From: Pseudomonadota bacterium
GTDB taxonomy: Bacteria > Pseudomonadota > Gammaproteobacteria > Xanthomonadales > Rhodanobacteraceae
Reading direction: 5' to 3'
DNA length: 64,000 bases
NCBI GenBank assembly: GCA_018240505.1
Contig: JAFEFQ010000241.1
Span: 1 to 64,000, forward strand
This document shows positions 9,691 to 18,616 of the stretch, in pieces. A model generated the notes under the pieces. The model searched no databases, was not told where the DNA came from, and saw nothing but the letters and a program-made list of their open reading frames with translations. The position numbers were made by a program, and so were the translations under genes. Numbering within the stretch: position 1 is the first letter of the stretch; each line of letters opens with the position of its first letter.

Positions 9691-11382
9691 GTGTGTTTGA
9701 ATACGCGGCAGCCCATCGTGCGAACGTTTCTCCTCGCATCTCTCTTCTGCGGCTTGCCGATGATTTTTTCATTGGCGTCGTGCACGCCGCTGGTGCCGTA
9801 TCGGACGAATCAGGACGTCTCGGCAAGCTGCATCCCCCTGAATCTGAAGGGCGATCCGACGTCGGATTCGTTCGCCGCCGTCGCCCCCTCGTGCGAACAT
9901 CTGCTCGAAGAGGACGCGCCCGCATCCGATGGCAACGGCGGTTATGCCTTGCACTTCGTCGAGTTCGACGATCAGGGCGAACTGTTCCCCGGGACCGGGC
10001 AGCACGCACCGGCCGTTTCGCAGATGGAAGCTTTTCTCGCGCGCGTGCGCTCGGAAGGCGAAGCGGACGCGGCGACGTCGAAGATCCGCCCTGTCAGTGT
10101 CATCGTTTTCGTCCACGGATGGAAACACAATGCGCAGAGCAGCGACAGCAATGTGCGCTGGTTTCGCGCGATGCTCGCGCGCCTCGCGATCGTCGAGAAC
10201 AAATCGAACTGCCCGCGCCGCGTGATCGGCCTGTATGTCGGCTGGCGCGGCGATGCGACGATGCTTCCCGACCTGGCCAAGGACGCCACATTCTGGACGC
10301 GCAAGAAAGCCGCCGGGCGCGTCGCGAATGGCCAGGTGCGCGAACTCTTCGGCCGGTTGCGCGCCATCCAGGATATTCGAAACGCCGAATGGAATGGCCT
10401 GGTCGAGATGAGCCGGCGTCATCCGACCGAGGTGACCTCCTCGCATACGGAGCTTGCCTGTTCCAAGGCGATCCGCCTGACGATCGTGGGACACAGCTTC
10501 GGCGGCCTCATCGTCTACAACTCGCTCGGCCCATCGCTGGTCCGTGACATTGCCGACCTGAACGAGCGCATCCGCGACGCCAAATCACCTGTCGTCGATC
10601 CGGTGCTCGCGCGCGAAGGCGATCTGATCGTCACCATCAATCCGGCGGTCGAAGCTTCGGCCTTCGTCCCGCTGTGGCAGGCCGCACGTGCGGCGGACCC
10701 GCGCAGTTACCATGCGCCCGTGTTCGTTTCGATCACGAGCGCCAACGACGGCGCGACCGGAATCGCGTTTCCCGCGGCGCGCTTTTTCAACACGCTGCTG
10801 AGCAAATACCCTCGGGGCGCAAGCGCGGAACGCGATGCGGAACTGAAAACGATCGGCCACGATCAGGACTACGTCGACTACACACTCAACACGCTGAGCA
10901 TCCTGAACGCGAACTCGAAGTCGAATCCGAATCCGCTCGTCGCCGATCCGATCTGCGAACACCTGCGCAACGCGCCGGACTTCACCACGCGATTCGACGC
11001 GGAAATGAAACGCCTGGACGGCTTCGTCGAAGCGCTGCATGCCACTCCCGACGCCAACGCCTTGCCTCAGTTTTTTCCGCGGCAATTCTGCATCCACGCA
11101 AGAACCGGCGACCCCGATGTGGCCATTGCATTGCGCCCCATGGCGAGGACCAACCTCAACTCGCCGGTGTGGAATGTTTTCACCGCCATGCCGGTGCTCG
11201 ACTCGCATTCAGACCTGCTCAATCCGTTCCTGATCGATTTTCTGCGTCAGCTGTACGAAGAAGGTACACGGCCCGAAACGCAGCGGCTTTCCGAAACGAT
11301 GGTGAATCCGGACGGTCTCGTTCGTCAGGGAGCATTGGAATTACCGCATCAGGACGGTCTGCGGCAGACGATTTTCAAGTGA
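9691..11382 (+). CDS. Lipoprotein alpha/beta hydrolase, family not named
   Basis: A 563-residue protein with a lipoprotein signal (hydrophobic TFLLASLFCGLPMIFSLAS, then Cys31 in a LASC lipobox), so probably anchored in a membrane facing the periplasm. The hydrolase core is visible as VSVIVFVHGWKHN (oxyanion HGW loop), then IRLTIVGHSFGGLIVYNSL with Ser269 as presumed nucleophile; a later GHDQDYVDYTLN could supply the histidine, but acid and base are not assigned. The start is uncertain: GTG at 9691 lies too close to GGGAG (9684-9688), whereas TTG at 9697 has better spacing; both keep the lipobox. The patatin gene begins 21 bases downstream, so the two are probably co-transcribed. Substrate unknown. 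Confidence 0.8.
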   Translation: MCLNTRQPIVRTFLLASLFCGLPMIFSLASCTPLVPYRTNQDVSASCIPLNLKGDPTSDSFAAVAPSCEHLLEEDAPASDGNGGYALHFVEFDDQGELFPGTGQHAPAVSQMEAFLARVRSEGEADAATSKIRPVSVIVFVHGWKHNAQSSDSNVRWFRAMLARLAIVENKSNCPRRVIGLYVGWRGDATMLPDLAKDATFWTRKKAAGRVANGQVRELFGRLRAIQDIRNAEWNGLVEMSRRHPTEVTSSHTELACSKAIRLTIVGHSFGGLIVYNSLGPSLVRDIADLNERIRDAKSPVVDPVLAREGDLIVTINPAVEASAFVPLWQAARAADPRSYHAPVFVSITSANDGATGIAFPAARFFNTLLSKYPRGASAERDAELKTIGHDQDYVDYTLNTLSILNANSKSNPNPLVADPICEHLRNAPDFTTRFDAEMKRLDGFVEALHATPDANALPQFFPRQFCIHARTGDPDVAIALRPMARTNLNSPVWNVFTAMPVLDSHSDLLNPFLIDFLRQLYEEGTRPETQRLSETMVNPDGLVRQGALELPHQDGLRQTIFK

Positions 11383-11403
11383 TATTGCTTCGAGGGAAAC
11401 GGC

Positions 11404-14400
11404 ATGTCCGACACGCCCCCTGCTGGCCCAACCGCCCCGGCTTCGTCTTCGGCGGCGACCCTCCGTTCATCCGCGGCTGATGCAAAGGTCAGGCTTCAGG
11501 CCCGATCGGCCGAACTCGAGCAGAACCACGATGCACTGAAGAAGCGCCTGGCCGCGGAAAAGGTGGCGATCGCGGCGCGGCGCGGCGCGGCCTACAAGGA
11601 CGCCGACGAAAAGCACGATCTGCCGCAGGCGGGCCTGGCCCTGTCCGGCGGCGGCATCCGCAGCGCAACGTTCTGTCTCGGTTTGATCCAGGGTCTGGCC
11701 CGGAACGGACTGCTGCGCCGCTTCGACTATCTTTCCACGGTATCCGGCGGTGGGTACATCGGCGCGAGCGTGGGCCGGCTGATCGGCATGGTCGGCATCG
11801 ACAAGGCCGAAGCCCTGCTGGGCTCGGGCTACTCGCAGGTATTGGGCTGGCTGCGCAAGAACGGACGGTATCTGACGCCGTCGGGCGCGCGCGATCTCGG
11901 CATGGCGATCGCGACATTGCTGCGCTCGTCCCTCTCGACGCATTTCGAACTCGGTCTGCTGGCGATGCTGCTCGGTTTGTTCGTCATCCTGCCGCATGCG
12001 CTGCAGAGTCAGTTCGTGCTGTTCGACGACACCGCATGGGAGCATTGGCAGAGCGCGTGGTGGCCGTTCGCGATCATCCTGTGGGTACTCGCCGCGCCCG
12101 GAGCGATCTGGGCGTTTTGGCCATTGCGCGATCCTGTCAGGCAAGCTCCGACGCGCACGATCGAACCGGTCGCGCATATTGCGCTCGCGCTTGCGGTGGT
12201 CGTGATCAGCGGCGTCGGCGTGGTGCGAACCTATCAACCCAGGCACGGCTGGATCGCCGGGCTGGATGCCGCGCAGTTGTGTCTGCTCGCCGCGTGCGGC
12301 GCGCTCGCGTGGGGCTTGTATGTCGCGAGGCAACTATGGCCGCTGCGCAACGCTGCCGTTGCGCCCGAGGATATCGATTTCCGCGTCAACGGTCTGCGCA
12401 ACCTCCTGACGCGCGCATTGCGCTGGACCAGCGGACTGTCGATGCTTTGCCTGCTGCTCGGCGTGCTGGACTGGCTGAGTTTTTCGCTGGTCGAGAAGTT
12501 GCAGACGCCGACCTGGTGGCGATCCCTGTTGCCGACACTGCTCGCCGCCGGCGGCGCGCTGGTCGTCGGCATGCGCAACCTGTCCGAGCCGCTGAAAAAG
12601 GCTCTGTCCTCGACCGATGGCGACAAGGGCAAGTGGCTCAGGCGCGCGATCAACGCCACCGGCCTGCTCATCGGCGGGTTGCTGCTGCTGGCGTGGACCG
12701 CGCTGTTGCAGTGGCTCGTTCTCTTCGATGCCGACAGCAACGTGCTGTTCCACGGCATCCCGCCGTTCTGGTGTGTGCTTTTCATTCTCGCTGTGGTGCT
12801 CACCTGGATTTTCCTCACGCGCAGGCACAACGAGTCGCTCAACGCCTCGACCTTGCACGGGTTCTATCGCGCGCGTCTCATCCGGGCGTACCTGTCGATC
12901 GGCAACGCGAATCGCTTTCCAAACATCCAGGCTCCCTATCTTGGCGTGATCGAAGCCAACAGCCAGAGCGTCGTCGATGTGGTCGAAGGCGACGATGTTT
13001 CGCTCAGCGACTATCGACCCGAGACCCGGGGCGGCCCGATCCATCTGGTCGGCACGTGCCTCAATCAAACCATCGATGATCACGGCGATCTGTACAACGC
13101 CGACCGCAAGGGCATCGCGGCAATTGTCAGCGCCGGCGGCGTCGAGATCGGACCCGGCGAAGCCGGAAGCTGGGAGTCGGCGCAATCGGCGGCCACCCTG
13201 GGCCAGTGGGTCACCATCTCCGGCGCGGCGGTATCGCCTGGCGCAGGCTCGAATACCACGCGCGGCTGGGCATTGCTGTTGTTCGTATTCGGCGTGCGGC
13301 TCGGCTATTGGACGGCCTCGCTGCTGGCGCGGGGCGATGCGAAAACGAAGGTGTCGCCGAGCCTGCCGCGCACGGCTCCATCCGACGTCTTCAAGGACAC
13401 CAAGTCCGGCCTCGTGTTGAGCGAAGCGCTTGCTTCGTTTTCCGGACGTCCGGCGAAATGGTGGTACTTGTCCGACGGCGGCCATTTCGAAAACACCGGC
13501 GTGTATGCGCTGATCAAGCGCGAAGTGCCGTTCATCCTGATGGCCGATTGCGGCGCGGATCCGAAATACGCGTTCGAGGATCTGGAGAACCTCGCGCGCA
13601 AGGCACGCATCGATTTCGACGCCGAGATCGAGATCTACACAGCGCAGGAAGCCGCCGCCCGCTTCGGGCCGTTCGACGATCATCTGTGCGTGCTTTCGCC
13701 CGAACAGATCATCGACAACCATACCCGGCGCGGAGTACTGCTTGCCCGCATCTGCTATCACCGCAGCGATCCGCTGCGGCGCAGCTACGGCACGCTGCTC
13801 ATCGTCAAGCCCAATCTGCACGATGCCCTGGATACCGACGTGCTTGCCTATGCCGGCCGCAATCCGGCTTTTCCGCAGCAGTCGACCGGCGATCAGTTCT
13901 TCGACGAGGCGCAATGGGAAAGCTACCGCCGCCTGGGCGAGGACGTGGGCCGCGCGCTGACCGACGCCTGGCTCGGGCGATTGCCGCATTGGGGGCAGGC
14001 CACGCCGCAGCCCTCGCACGATGCTTCGCTGCCGCGGCGGCGCGAGAAGATCGTCGAAACGCCCGCCGACAATACGCCGTCCTGGCGCCGGACCGCGGCG
14101 GCGACCGCGATCGGCACCACGCTTAGCCTGAGCGTCGTCGCCAGCATGGCTGGCGTCGGCTGGACCCTGTACGACGGCATCAACAAGGAGCGCAAGGATA
14201 CGGCTGCACAGATCGACAGCCAGATCGGCTCGGCGAAGGATTCCTTCAGCAAGCTTCGCGGCGCGTTGTGCAAAGTGAAGACTGCGAACAAGATTCACGA
14301 GTGCGTGGGCATGCCGCCCGGCACCGTCAACGACTTGTCGCCATCGGACGGACAAACCTTGCGCGAGCTTTACGAAACGGTGAACAACCCGGTCAATCAA

Positions 14401-15252
14401 ACCAGGCTGGGTGCCATATTTTCCGACATTCGCGAATTGCAGCAGACTACCTGCGGCATGCCCGCATCGGAGTGTCCCGCAGCCGAACAGACGGCGGAAA
14501 ATCTGTGCAGCGCCATCTGCGATCGTCCCGTCGAAAGCGACAACACAGGCACGTACTGGGGCATGTCGGGAAAGTCGTACGACTGGAACGAAAATGCGCT
14601 CATCGCGTTTGTCCGAAACCTCGCTCCCGGCAGCGGCTTCGGCAAGGCCAGCCAGGAACAGATCGTTCTGGCTCCCGCCGCGGCACCGGAAAGCACTGCT
14701 GCAACCATCCGCCCGCGGGCTTCCGGCGCGGCCCCGACCGCGCCGACGCAGGCGGCGCCGCATCCCGATACTCCGGCGCCGGATTCGAGCACCGCGGCGC
14801 GGATGCCGGCCACGACGGCAGGCGCGGCGTCGACGACACCTGCCGCTGCCAACCAGGGCTTGTCCGCTTGCAAGGACGGAACCGAGCCGGTCGCGGTGTA
14901 CATCCAGATCTACGACGAACGCAGCCGTCACGTCGCGGATGGAATTCGCGGAATTCTCAAGGAGTCGGCGGCGGTGGTCGTGCCTCGGATCGAAAATGTG
15001 GTGACCACGGCGCAGGCGCGCGGCAGGCGCACTCCGATCGCGTGGAAAGCGCCGACCTTGCTGGTGCACCGACCGGACAGGGACATGCAATGCGCCGGCG
15101 CGATAGTCTCGGCGACAAGCGAAGCGATCCGGAGCAATTACCCCGACAGTCCCATGCAGATACGGGACCTCCCCGCTTCCTTCAAGAGCACGCGGCATGT
15201 GCTCGAACTTTGGTTGGCGCCGCCCGCTGCCACCGGGGAGGCATCGAACTGA
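11404..15252 (+). CDS. Membrane patatin-like phospholipase with split catalytic domain
   Basis: A 1282-residue protein. A coiled-coil-like N-terminus (about 20-65) leads to the patatin oxyanion motif LALSGGGIRSATF (80-90) and the nucleophile strand DYLSTVSGGGYIGAS with Ser114. About eight hydrophobic helices (roughly 180-475) then intervene before the catalytic Asp691 appears in WWYLSDGGHFENTG. Another helix lies near 900-925, followed by a Cys-containing segment, a Pro/Ala/Thr-rich linker (about 1095-1150) and a C-terminal module starting VAVYIQIYDERSRHVADGI, which resembles small domains in other bacterial effector-type proteins but which I cannot name firmly. Likely function: hydrolysis of membrane lipids, topology unresolved. 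It follows the lipoprotein hydrolase by 21 bases. Confidence 0.85.
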   Translation: MSDTPPAGPTAPASSSAATLRSSAADAKVRLQARSAELEQNHDALKKRLAAEKVAIAARRGAAYKDADEKHDLPQAGLALSGGGIRSATFCLGLIQGLARNGLLRRFDYLSTVSGGGYIGASVGRLIGMVGIDKAEALLGSGYSQVLGWLRKNGRYLTPSGARDLGMAIATLLRSSLSTHFELGLLAMLLGLFVILPHALQSQFVLFDDTAWEHWQSAWWPFAIILWVLAAPGAIWAFWPLRDPVRQAPTRTIEPVAHIALALAVVVISGVGVVRTYQPRHGWIAGLDAAQLCLLAACGALAWGLYVARQLWPLRNAAVAPEDIDFRVNGLRNLLTRALRWTSGLSMLCLLLGVLDWLSFSLVEKLQTPTWWRSLLPTLLAAGGALVVGMRNLSEPLKKALSSTDGDKGKWLRRAINATGLLIGGLLLLAWTALLQWLVLFDADSNVLFHGIPPFWCVLFILAVVLTWIFLTRRHNESLNASTLHGFYRARLIRAYLSIGNANRFPNIQAPYLGVIEANSQSVVDVVEGDDVSLSDYRPETRGGPIHLVGTCLNQTIDDHGDLYNADRKGIAAIVSAGGVEIGPGEAGSWESAQSAATLGQWVTISGAAVSPGAGSNTTRGWALLLFVFGVRLGYWTASLLARGDAKTKVSPSLPRTAPSDVFKDTKSGLVLSEALASFSGRPAKWWYLSDGGHFENTGVYALIKREVPFILMADCGADPKYAFEDLENLARKARIDFDAEIEIYTAQEAAARFGPFDDHLCVLSPEQIIDNHTRRGVLLARICYHRSDPLRRSYGTLLIVKPNLHDALDTDVLAYAGRNPAFPQQSTGDQFFDEAQWESYRRLGEDVGRALTDAWLGRLPHWGQATPQPSHDASLPRRREKIVETPADNTPSWRRTAAATAIGTTLSLSVVASMAGVGWTLYDGINKERKDTAAQIDSQIGSAKDSFSKLRGALCKVKTANKIHECVGMPPGTVNDLSPSDGQTLRELYETVNNPVNQTRLGAIFSDIRELQQTTCGMPASECPAAEQTAENLCSAICDRPVESDNTGTYWGMSGKSYDWNENALIAFVRNLAPGSGFGKASQEQIVLAPAAAPESTAATIRPRASGAAPTAPTQAAPHPDTPAPDSSTAARMPATTAGAASTTPAAANQGLSACKDGTEPVAVYIQIYDERSRHVADGIRGILKESAAVVVPRIENVVTTAQARGRRTPIAWKAPTLLVHRPDRDMQCAGAIVSATSEAIRSNYPDSPMQIRDLPASFKSTRHVLELWLAPPAATGEASN

Positions 15253-15270
15253 TCGTTGCGACCCGGATCA

Positions 15271-15292
15271 GGCGGTCGTGAGAGCGACTGCC
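15271..15292. terminator. Hairpin between converging genes
   Basis: GGCGGTCG and CGACTGCC pair across a six-base loop in the 66-base space between the patatin and phzF-like stops. There is no T tract, so a termination role is only suggested by position. Confidence 0.3.
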
Positions 15293-15318
15293 TCAGCGAC
15301 CAGGGGCACCGCGGCGAT

Positions 15319-16164
15319 TCAGTCGAGCTGCAATTCGCCGCGCATCAATTCGATCACGCGACCGCCGACGTGGATGCGCTGCTGCGCATCGACGCTGAGA
15401 TGCAGCAGGCACGGCCGTCCGGTCGCGGCGCCCTGATGCACGTCGAAGGCAAACGGCGCCGTCGCGCCGTTCGCGAGCAGATAGCCGCCGAGGTTCGCGC
15501 AGGCCGAACCGGTACCGGGATCCTCGAGGATCGCGCCGGACTGGCCCCAGAAATAGCGGCTGGCCACACGCGTCGCGCCATCGAATGCGTAGACGTAGGC
15601 CTGCGCCTCGCGCGCGTTGCTGCAATGGTCGACGAAGGCACCCGATTGCGGTCGCGCACGCGCGACTGCGTCGGTACTCGCCAGCGGCACGATCAGCTGC
15701 TCGACGCCCGCGTCCATCCACAGCGGAGCACCGGCAATGTCGTCGTCGCGCAGACCCAGCGCCTGTGCAAGTTGTGCCTGCGTGAACTCGTAGGCTCGAT
15801 GCGTCGGCACGTTCGCGGTCAACGTCCACACGTCGCCCCGCGCGCCGACCGGGATCACGCCTGCATTCAGGTGCAGGCGCAACGTGTCGCCGCCCCGCCC
15901 GAGCGTGCGCAGCACATGCGCCGTGCCCAGCGTCGGATGCCCGGCGAACGGCATCTCGAACGTCGTCGTGAAGATGCGCACGCGCGCGTCGGCATCGGTC
16001 GCCGGAAGAACGAACGTCGATTCCGAGAGGTTGAATTGCAGTGCGAGCTGCTGCATCTCCGCCTCGCTCAACCCCGTGGCGTCCTCGATGACAGCGAGTG
16101 GATTGCCGCTCAAGCGGGATTCGGCAAAGACGTTGACGACGCGGAAGCGGTAGTTGCGGCTCAT
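15319..16164 (-). CDS. PhzF-family isomerase/epimerase
   Basis: A 281-residue member of the PhzF family, two-domain enzymes with a diaminopimelate-epimerase fold that catalyse isomerisations using a glutamate acid/base. The N-terminus RFRVVNVFAESRLSGNPLAV and the catalytic Glu48 in FNLSESTFVLP are present, as are EMPFAGHPTLGTAHVL and the C-terminal EDPGTGSACANLGGYLL. The start is ATG 16162-16164; an in-frame start 57 bases upstream would add an unrelated leader. Substrate cannot be inferred. It stands alone, convergent with the patatin gene. Confidence 0.92.
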   Translation of the reverse strand: MSRNYRFRVVNVFAESRLSGNPLAVIEDATGLSEAEMQQLALQFNLSESTFVLPATDADARVRIFTTTFEMPFAGHPTLGTAHVLRTLGRGGDTLRLHLNAGVIPVGARGDVWTLTANVPTHRAYEFTQAQLAQALGLRDDDIAGAPLWMDAGVEQLIVPLASTDAVARARPQSGAFVDHCSNAREAQAYVYAFDGATRVASRYFWGQSGAILEDPGTGSACANLGGYLLANGATAPFAFDVHQGAATGRPCLLHLSVDAQQRIHVGGRVIELMRGELQLD

Positions 16165-16236
16165 GTGCGGACATCCACCCGTTGCGATCGAGCCGCAACC
16201 ATAGCGGATTTCTCCGCGCAACGGATGTTTCGAATC

Positions 16237-16896
16237 CTAGGTCGCCCAGCGTTTGCCGTTGCCGGCCTGGTTCACGGGCAGGCAGCCGTGATATGTACCC
16301 GGTATCGCCGCATATTGCAGCACCTGCGTCGCGCCCGGCCGCGAGGTGAAGAAGCCGAGCAAGGCCAGTTCCTTGACCGTGAGGATGAAGGAACGCGGAT
16401 GCGTCACCGGCGCAGACTGCGTGCGCTGCGGCAGCATCGCCGCAGCGCGAACCTGCTGCACAAGCGCCTTCTGCTTGCGCTCGCCCTCGGTGCGCTCGAC
16501 GGCGATCCCGACGTCGTGGAAGCGTTGCACCAGCGCCCTCTGCCGCGAACGTTCCAGTCCTACGAACGGTTTGCGATATTCTTTCCGCGCAGCCGCGTCG
16601 AAGTACTGCAGTCCTTGGCGAAAATGATCCCGCGCTTGCTGCGAATAGACTTCCTTCAGCATGCCATCGATGAAGGCGGGAACGCCGACATCGAGCGCGC
16701 CCGGCGTGTCGGTGCGCGGCAGCATGATGTCCACGACCTGCTCGACAACCGCAAGCTCATCCTTGCCGAGCGCTGACGGTTTCCAGTCCGGCGTCGGCGT
16801 CTGTGCATGGCCGTCGAGCACGGCGAAAACCGCAGGTGCGGAGATTGTGCCGCCCACCAATGCGGCGACCCGCTGCAATACTTCGCGACGATTCAT
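16237..16896 (-). CDS. Tat-exported gluconate 2-dehydrogenase subunit 3 family protein
   Basis: A 219-residue small subunit of a flavin (GMC) dehydrogenase. The N-terminus MNRREVLQRVAALVGG has the twin arginine and hydrophobic stretch of a Tat signal, followed by the family pattern VVEQVVDIMLPRTDTPGALDVGVPAFIDGML and a C-terminus with FFTSRPGATQVLQYAAIPGTYHGCLP. Subunits of this type fold with a co-factor-loaded GMC partner and carry it across the inner membrane. It is the last gene of the sugar operon, 11 bases after the GMC gene. Confidence 0.9.
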   Translation of the reverse strand: MNRREVLQRVAALVGGTISAPAVFAVLDGHAQTPTPDWKPSALGKDELAVVEQVVDIMLPRTDTPGALDVGVPAFIDGMLKEVYSQQARDHFRQGLQYFDAAARKEYRKPFVGLERSRQRALVQRFHDVGIAVERTEGERKQKALVQQVRAAAMLPQRTQSAPVTHPRSFILTVKELALLGFFTSRPGATQVLQYAAIPGTYHGCLPVNQAGNGKRWAT

Positions 16897-16907
16897 GGTT
16901 GCGTCCT

Positions 16908-18596
16908 TCAAAGGTTGCGGCGCTTGAGTTCTTCCACGGCATGACTGGCCGCGCGTGCGGTCAGCGCCATGTAGGTCAGCGACGGGTTCTGGCACGCGGA
17001 CGAGGTCATGCACGCGCCGTCGGTGACATAGACGTTCTTGCAGGCGTGCACCTGGTTCCACGCGTTGAGCACCGAGGTTTTCGGATCGCGTCCCATGCGC
17101 GCGGTGCCCATCTCGTGGATGCCGAGGCCGATGCCGTATTCCTCGTCGACGATGCGCACGTCGCGGTATCCCGCCGCTTCGAGCATCTCGGCGGCGTCGT
17201 TGATCATGTCGCGGCGCATGCGCAGTTCGTTGTCGCGCAGGCGCGCATCGAAGCGCAGGATCGGCAGGCCGAACTTGTCCTTCCTGCCGCGATCGAGGGT
17301 GACGCGGTTGTCGTGATGCGGAAGGATTTCGCCGAACCCGCCCATGCCGATGGTCCACGGCCCCGGCGCCTGCGCCTTCTGCTTCAGCGCCTCGCCAAGT
17401 TCGGAAGCGTTCTGCAAACTGCTCCAGCCCGCGCGCGCGGCGCCGCCCTGATAGCCGAAGCCGCGCAAATAATCGCGCTTGTCCTTGCCGAGGTTGCGGT
17501 AGCGCGGCACGTAGAAGCCGTTCGGGCGGCGACCGGAATAGTAGCGATCGTCGAACCCGTCGACCGTCGCGCTCGCGCCCGAGCCGAGATGATGGTCCAT
17601 GATGTTGCAGCCGAGCTCGCCGCTGTCGTTGCCGAAACCGTTCGGGAAACGCTGCGAAATCGAATTCAACATGATCTGGGTCGAACCGAACGTCGACGCG
17701 CACAGGAAGATCACGCGCGCGAAGTAATCGGTCTGCGCGCCGGTCTCGGCGTCGAGCACGCGCACGCCGCTGGCCCTGCCCTGCTTCTCGTCGTAGATCA
17801 GCTCGTAGACGATCGCGTTCGGCACCAGGGTCATGTTGCCGGTCTTCTGCGCCGCCGGCAGCGTGCTCGCGTTGCTGCTGAAGTAGGCGCCGAACGGACA
17901 GCCGCGGATGCACATGTTGCGGTAGCGGCAGCTGCTGCGCTGCGGACTCTCGTCGTGCGCGAGCGGACCGGTCAGGTGCGCGGCGCGTCCTATCGTCAGC
18001 GCGCGGCCGAATTTGTCCTTGAGCTTGCGCTGGAATTCCTGTTCGACGCAGTTGAGCTCCATCGGCGGCAGGAACTTGCCGTCCGGCAGCTGCGCCAGGC
18101 CCTCGTTCTGGCCGCTGACGCCGATGAACGTCTCCACGTGGTCGTACCACGGCGCGACGTCGGCATAGCGGATCGGCCAGTCGACGGCGACGCCGTCCTG
18201 CGCGTTGCCTTCGAAGTCCATTTCGCTCCAGCGATAGCTCTGCCGCCCCCACATGATCGAGCGTCCGCCGACGTGGTAGCCGCGGATCCAGTCGAAGCGA
18301 TAGTCCTCTTCGTACGGATTGTCGATATCGTCGACGAACCAGTGCCTGGAGGCCGGCGTGACGACATAGCCCGTGCGCGCCTGCTTGGCCTGGCGCCCGA
18401 GTTCCTGCGCGGTCGGCTTGTTGCCGTGCGCAAGCTGCCAGGGATCCTCGGTCGTGGTCGGGTATTCGCCGTGGCGCACCATGCGCCCGCGGTCGAGCAC
18501 GAGCGTCTTCAGTCCTTTCTGGGTCAATTCCTTGGCCGCCCAGCCGCCGCTGATGCCGGTACCGACCACGATCGCATCATAAATGTTCTTGTCCAT
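16908..18596 (-). CDS. GMC-family FAD-dependent sugar dehydrogenase, large subunit
   Basis: A 562-residue flavoprotein. The N-terminal IVVGTGISGGWAAKEL supplies the GxGxxG FAD motif at residues 12-17; GYHVGGRSIMWGRQSYRW is the second GMC signature, CRYRNMCIRGCPFGAYFS is a cysteine-rich segment seen in gluconate/glucoside dehydrogenases, and the C-terminus has HEMGTARMG and CQNPSLTYMALTARA. It lacks a signal peptide, which fits export in complex with the Tat-bearing small subunit encoded next. Related pairs (for example LacA/LacC of Caulobacter) oxidise sugars or glycosides at C3. Start: ATG 18594-18596. Confidence 0.93.
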   Translation of the reverse strand: MDKNIYDAIVVGTGISGGWAAKELTQKGLKTLVLDRGRMVRHGEYPTTTEDPWQLAHGNKPTAQELGRQAKQARTGYVVTPASRHWFVDDIDNPYEEDYRFDWIRGYHVGGRSIMWGRQSYRWSEMDFEGNAQDGVAVDWPIRYADVAPWYDHVETFIGVSGQNEGLAQLPDGKFLPPMELNCVEQEFQRKLKDKFGRALTIGRAAHLTGPLAHDESPQRSSCRYRNMCIRGCPFGAYFSSNASTLPAAQKTGNMTLVPNAIVYELIYDEKQGRASGVRVLDAETGAQTDYFARVIFLCASTFGSTQIMLNSISQRFPNGFGNDSGELGCNIMDHHLGSGASATVDGFDDRYYSGRRPNGFYVPRYRNLGKDKRDYLRGFGYQGGAARAGWSSLQNASELGEALKQKAQAPGPWTIGMGGFGEILPHHDNRVTLDRGRKDKFGLPILRFDARLRDNELRMRRDMINDAAEMLEAAGYRDVRIVDEEYGIGLGIHEMGTARMGRDPKTSVLNAWNQVHACKNVYVTDGACMTSSACQNPSLTYMALTARAASHAVEELKRRNL

Positions 18597-18616
18597 CCCG
18601 AATCCCTGCGCGCCGG

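Noticed and set aside
12334..15198. 954-codon minus-strand ORF opposite the patatin gene
   Set aside because: Low-complexity Arg/His/Asp/Ala composition without domains; the plus strand holds a recognisable protein with catalytic motifs.
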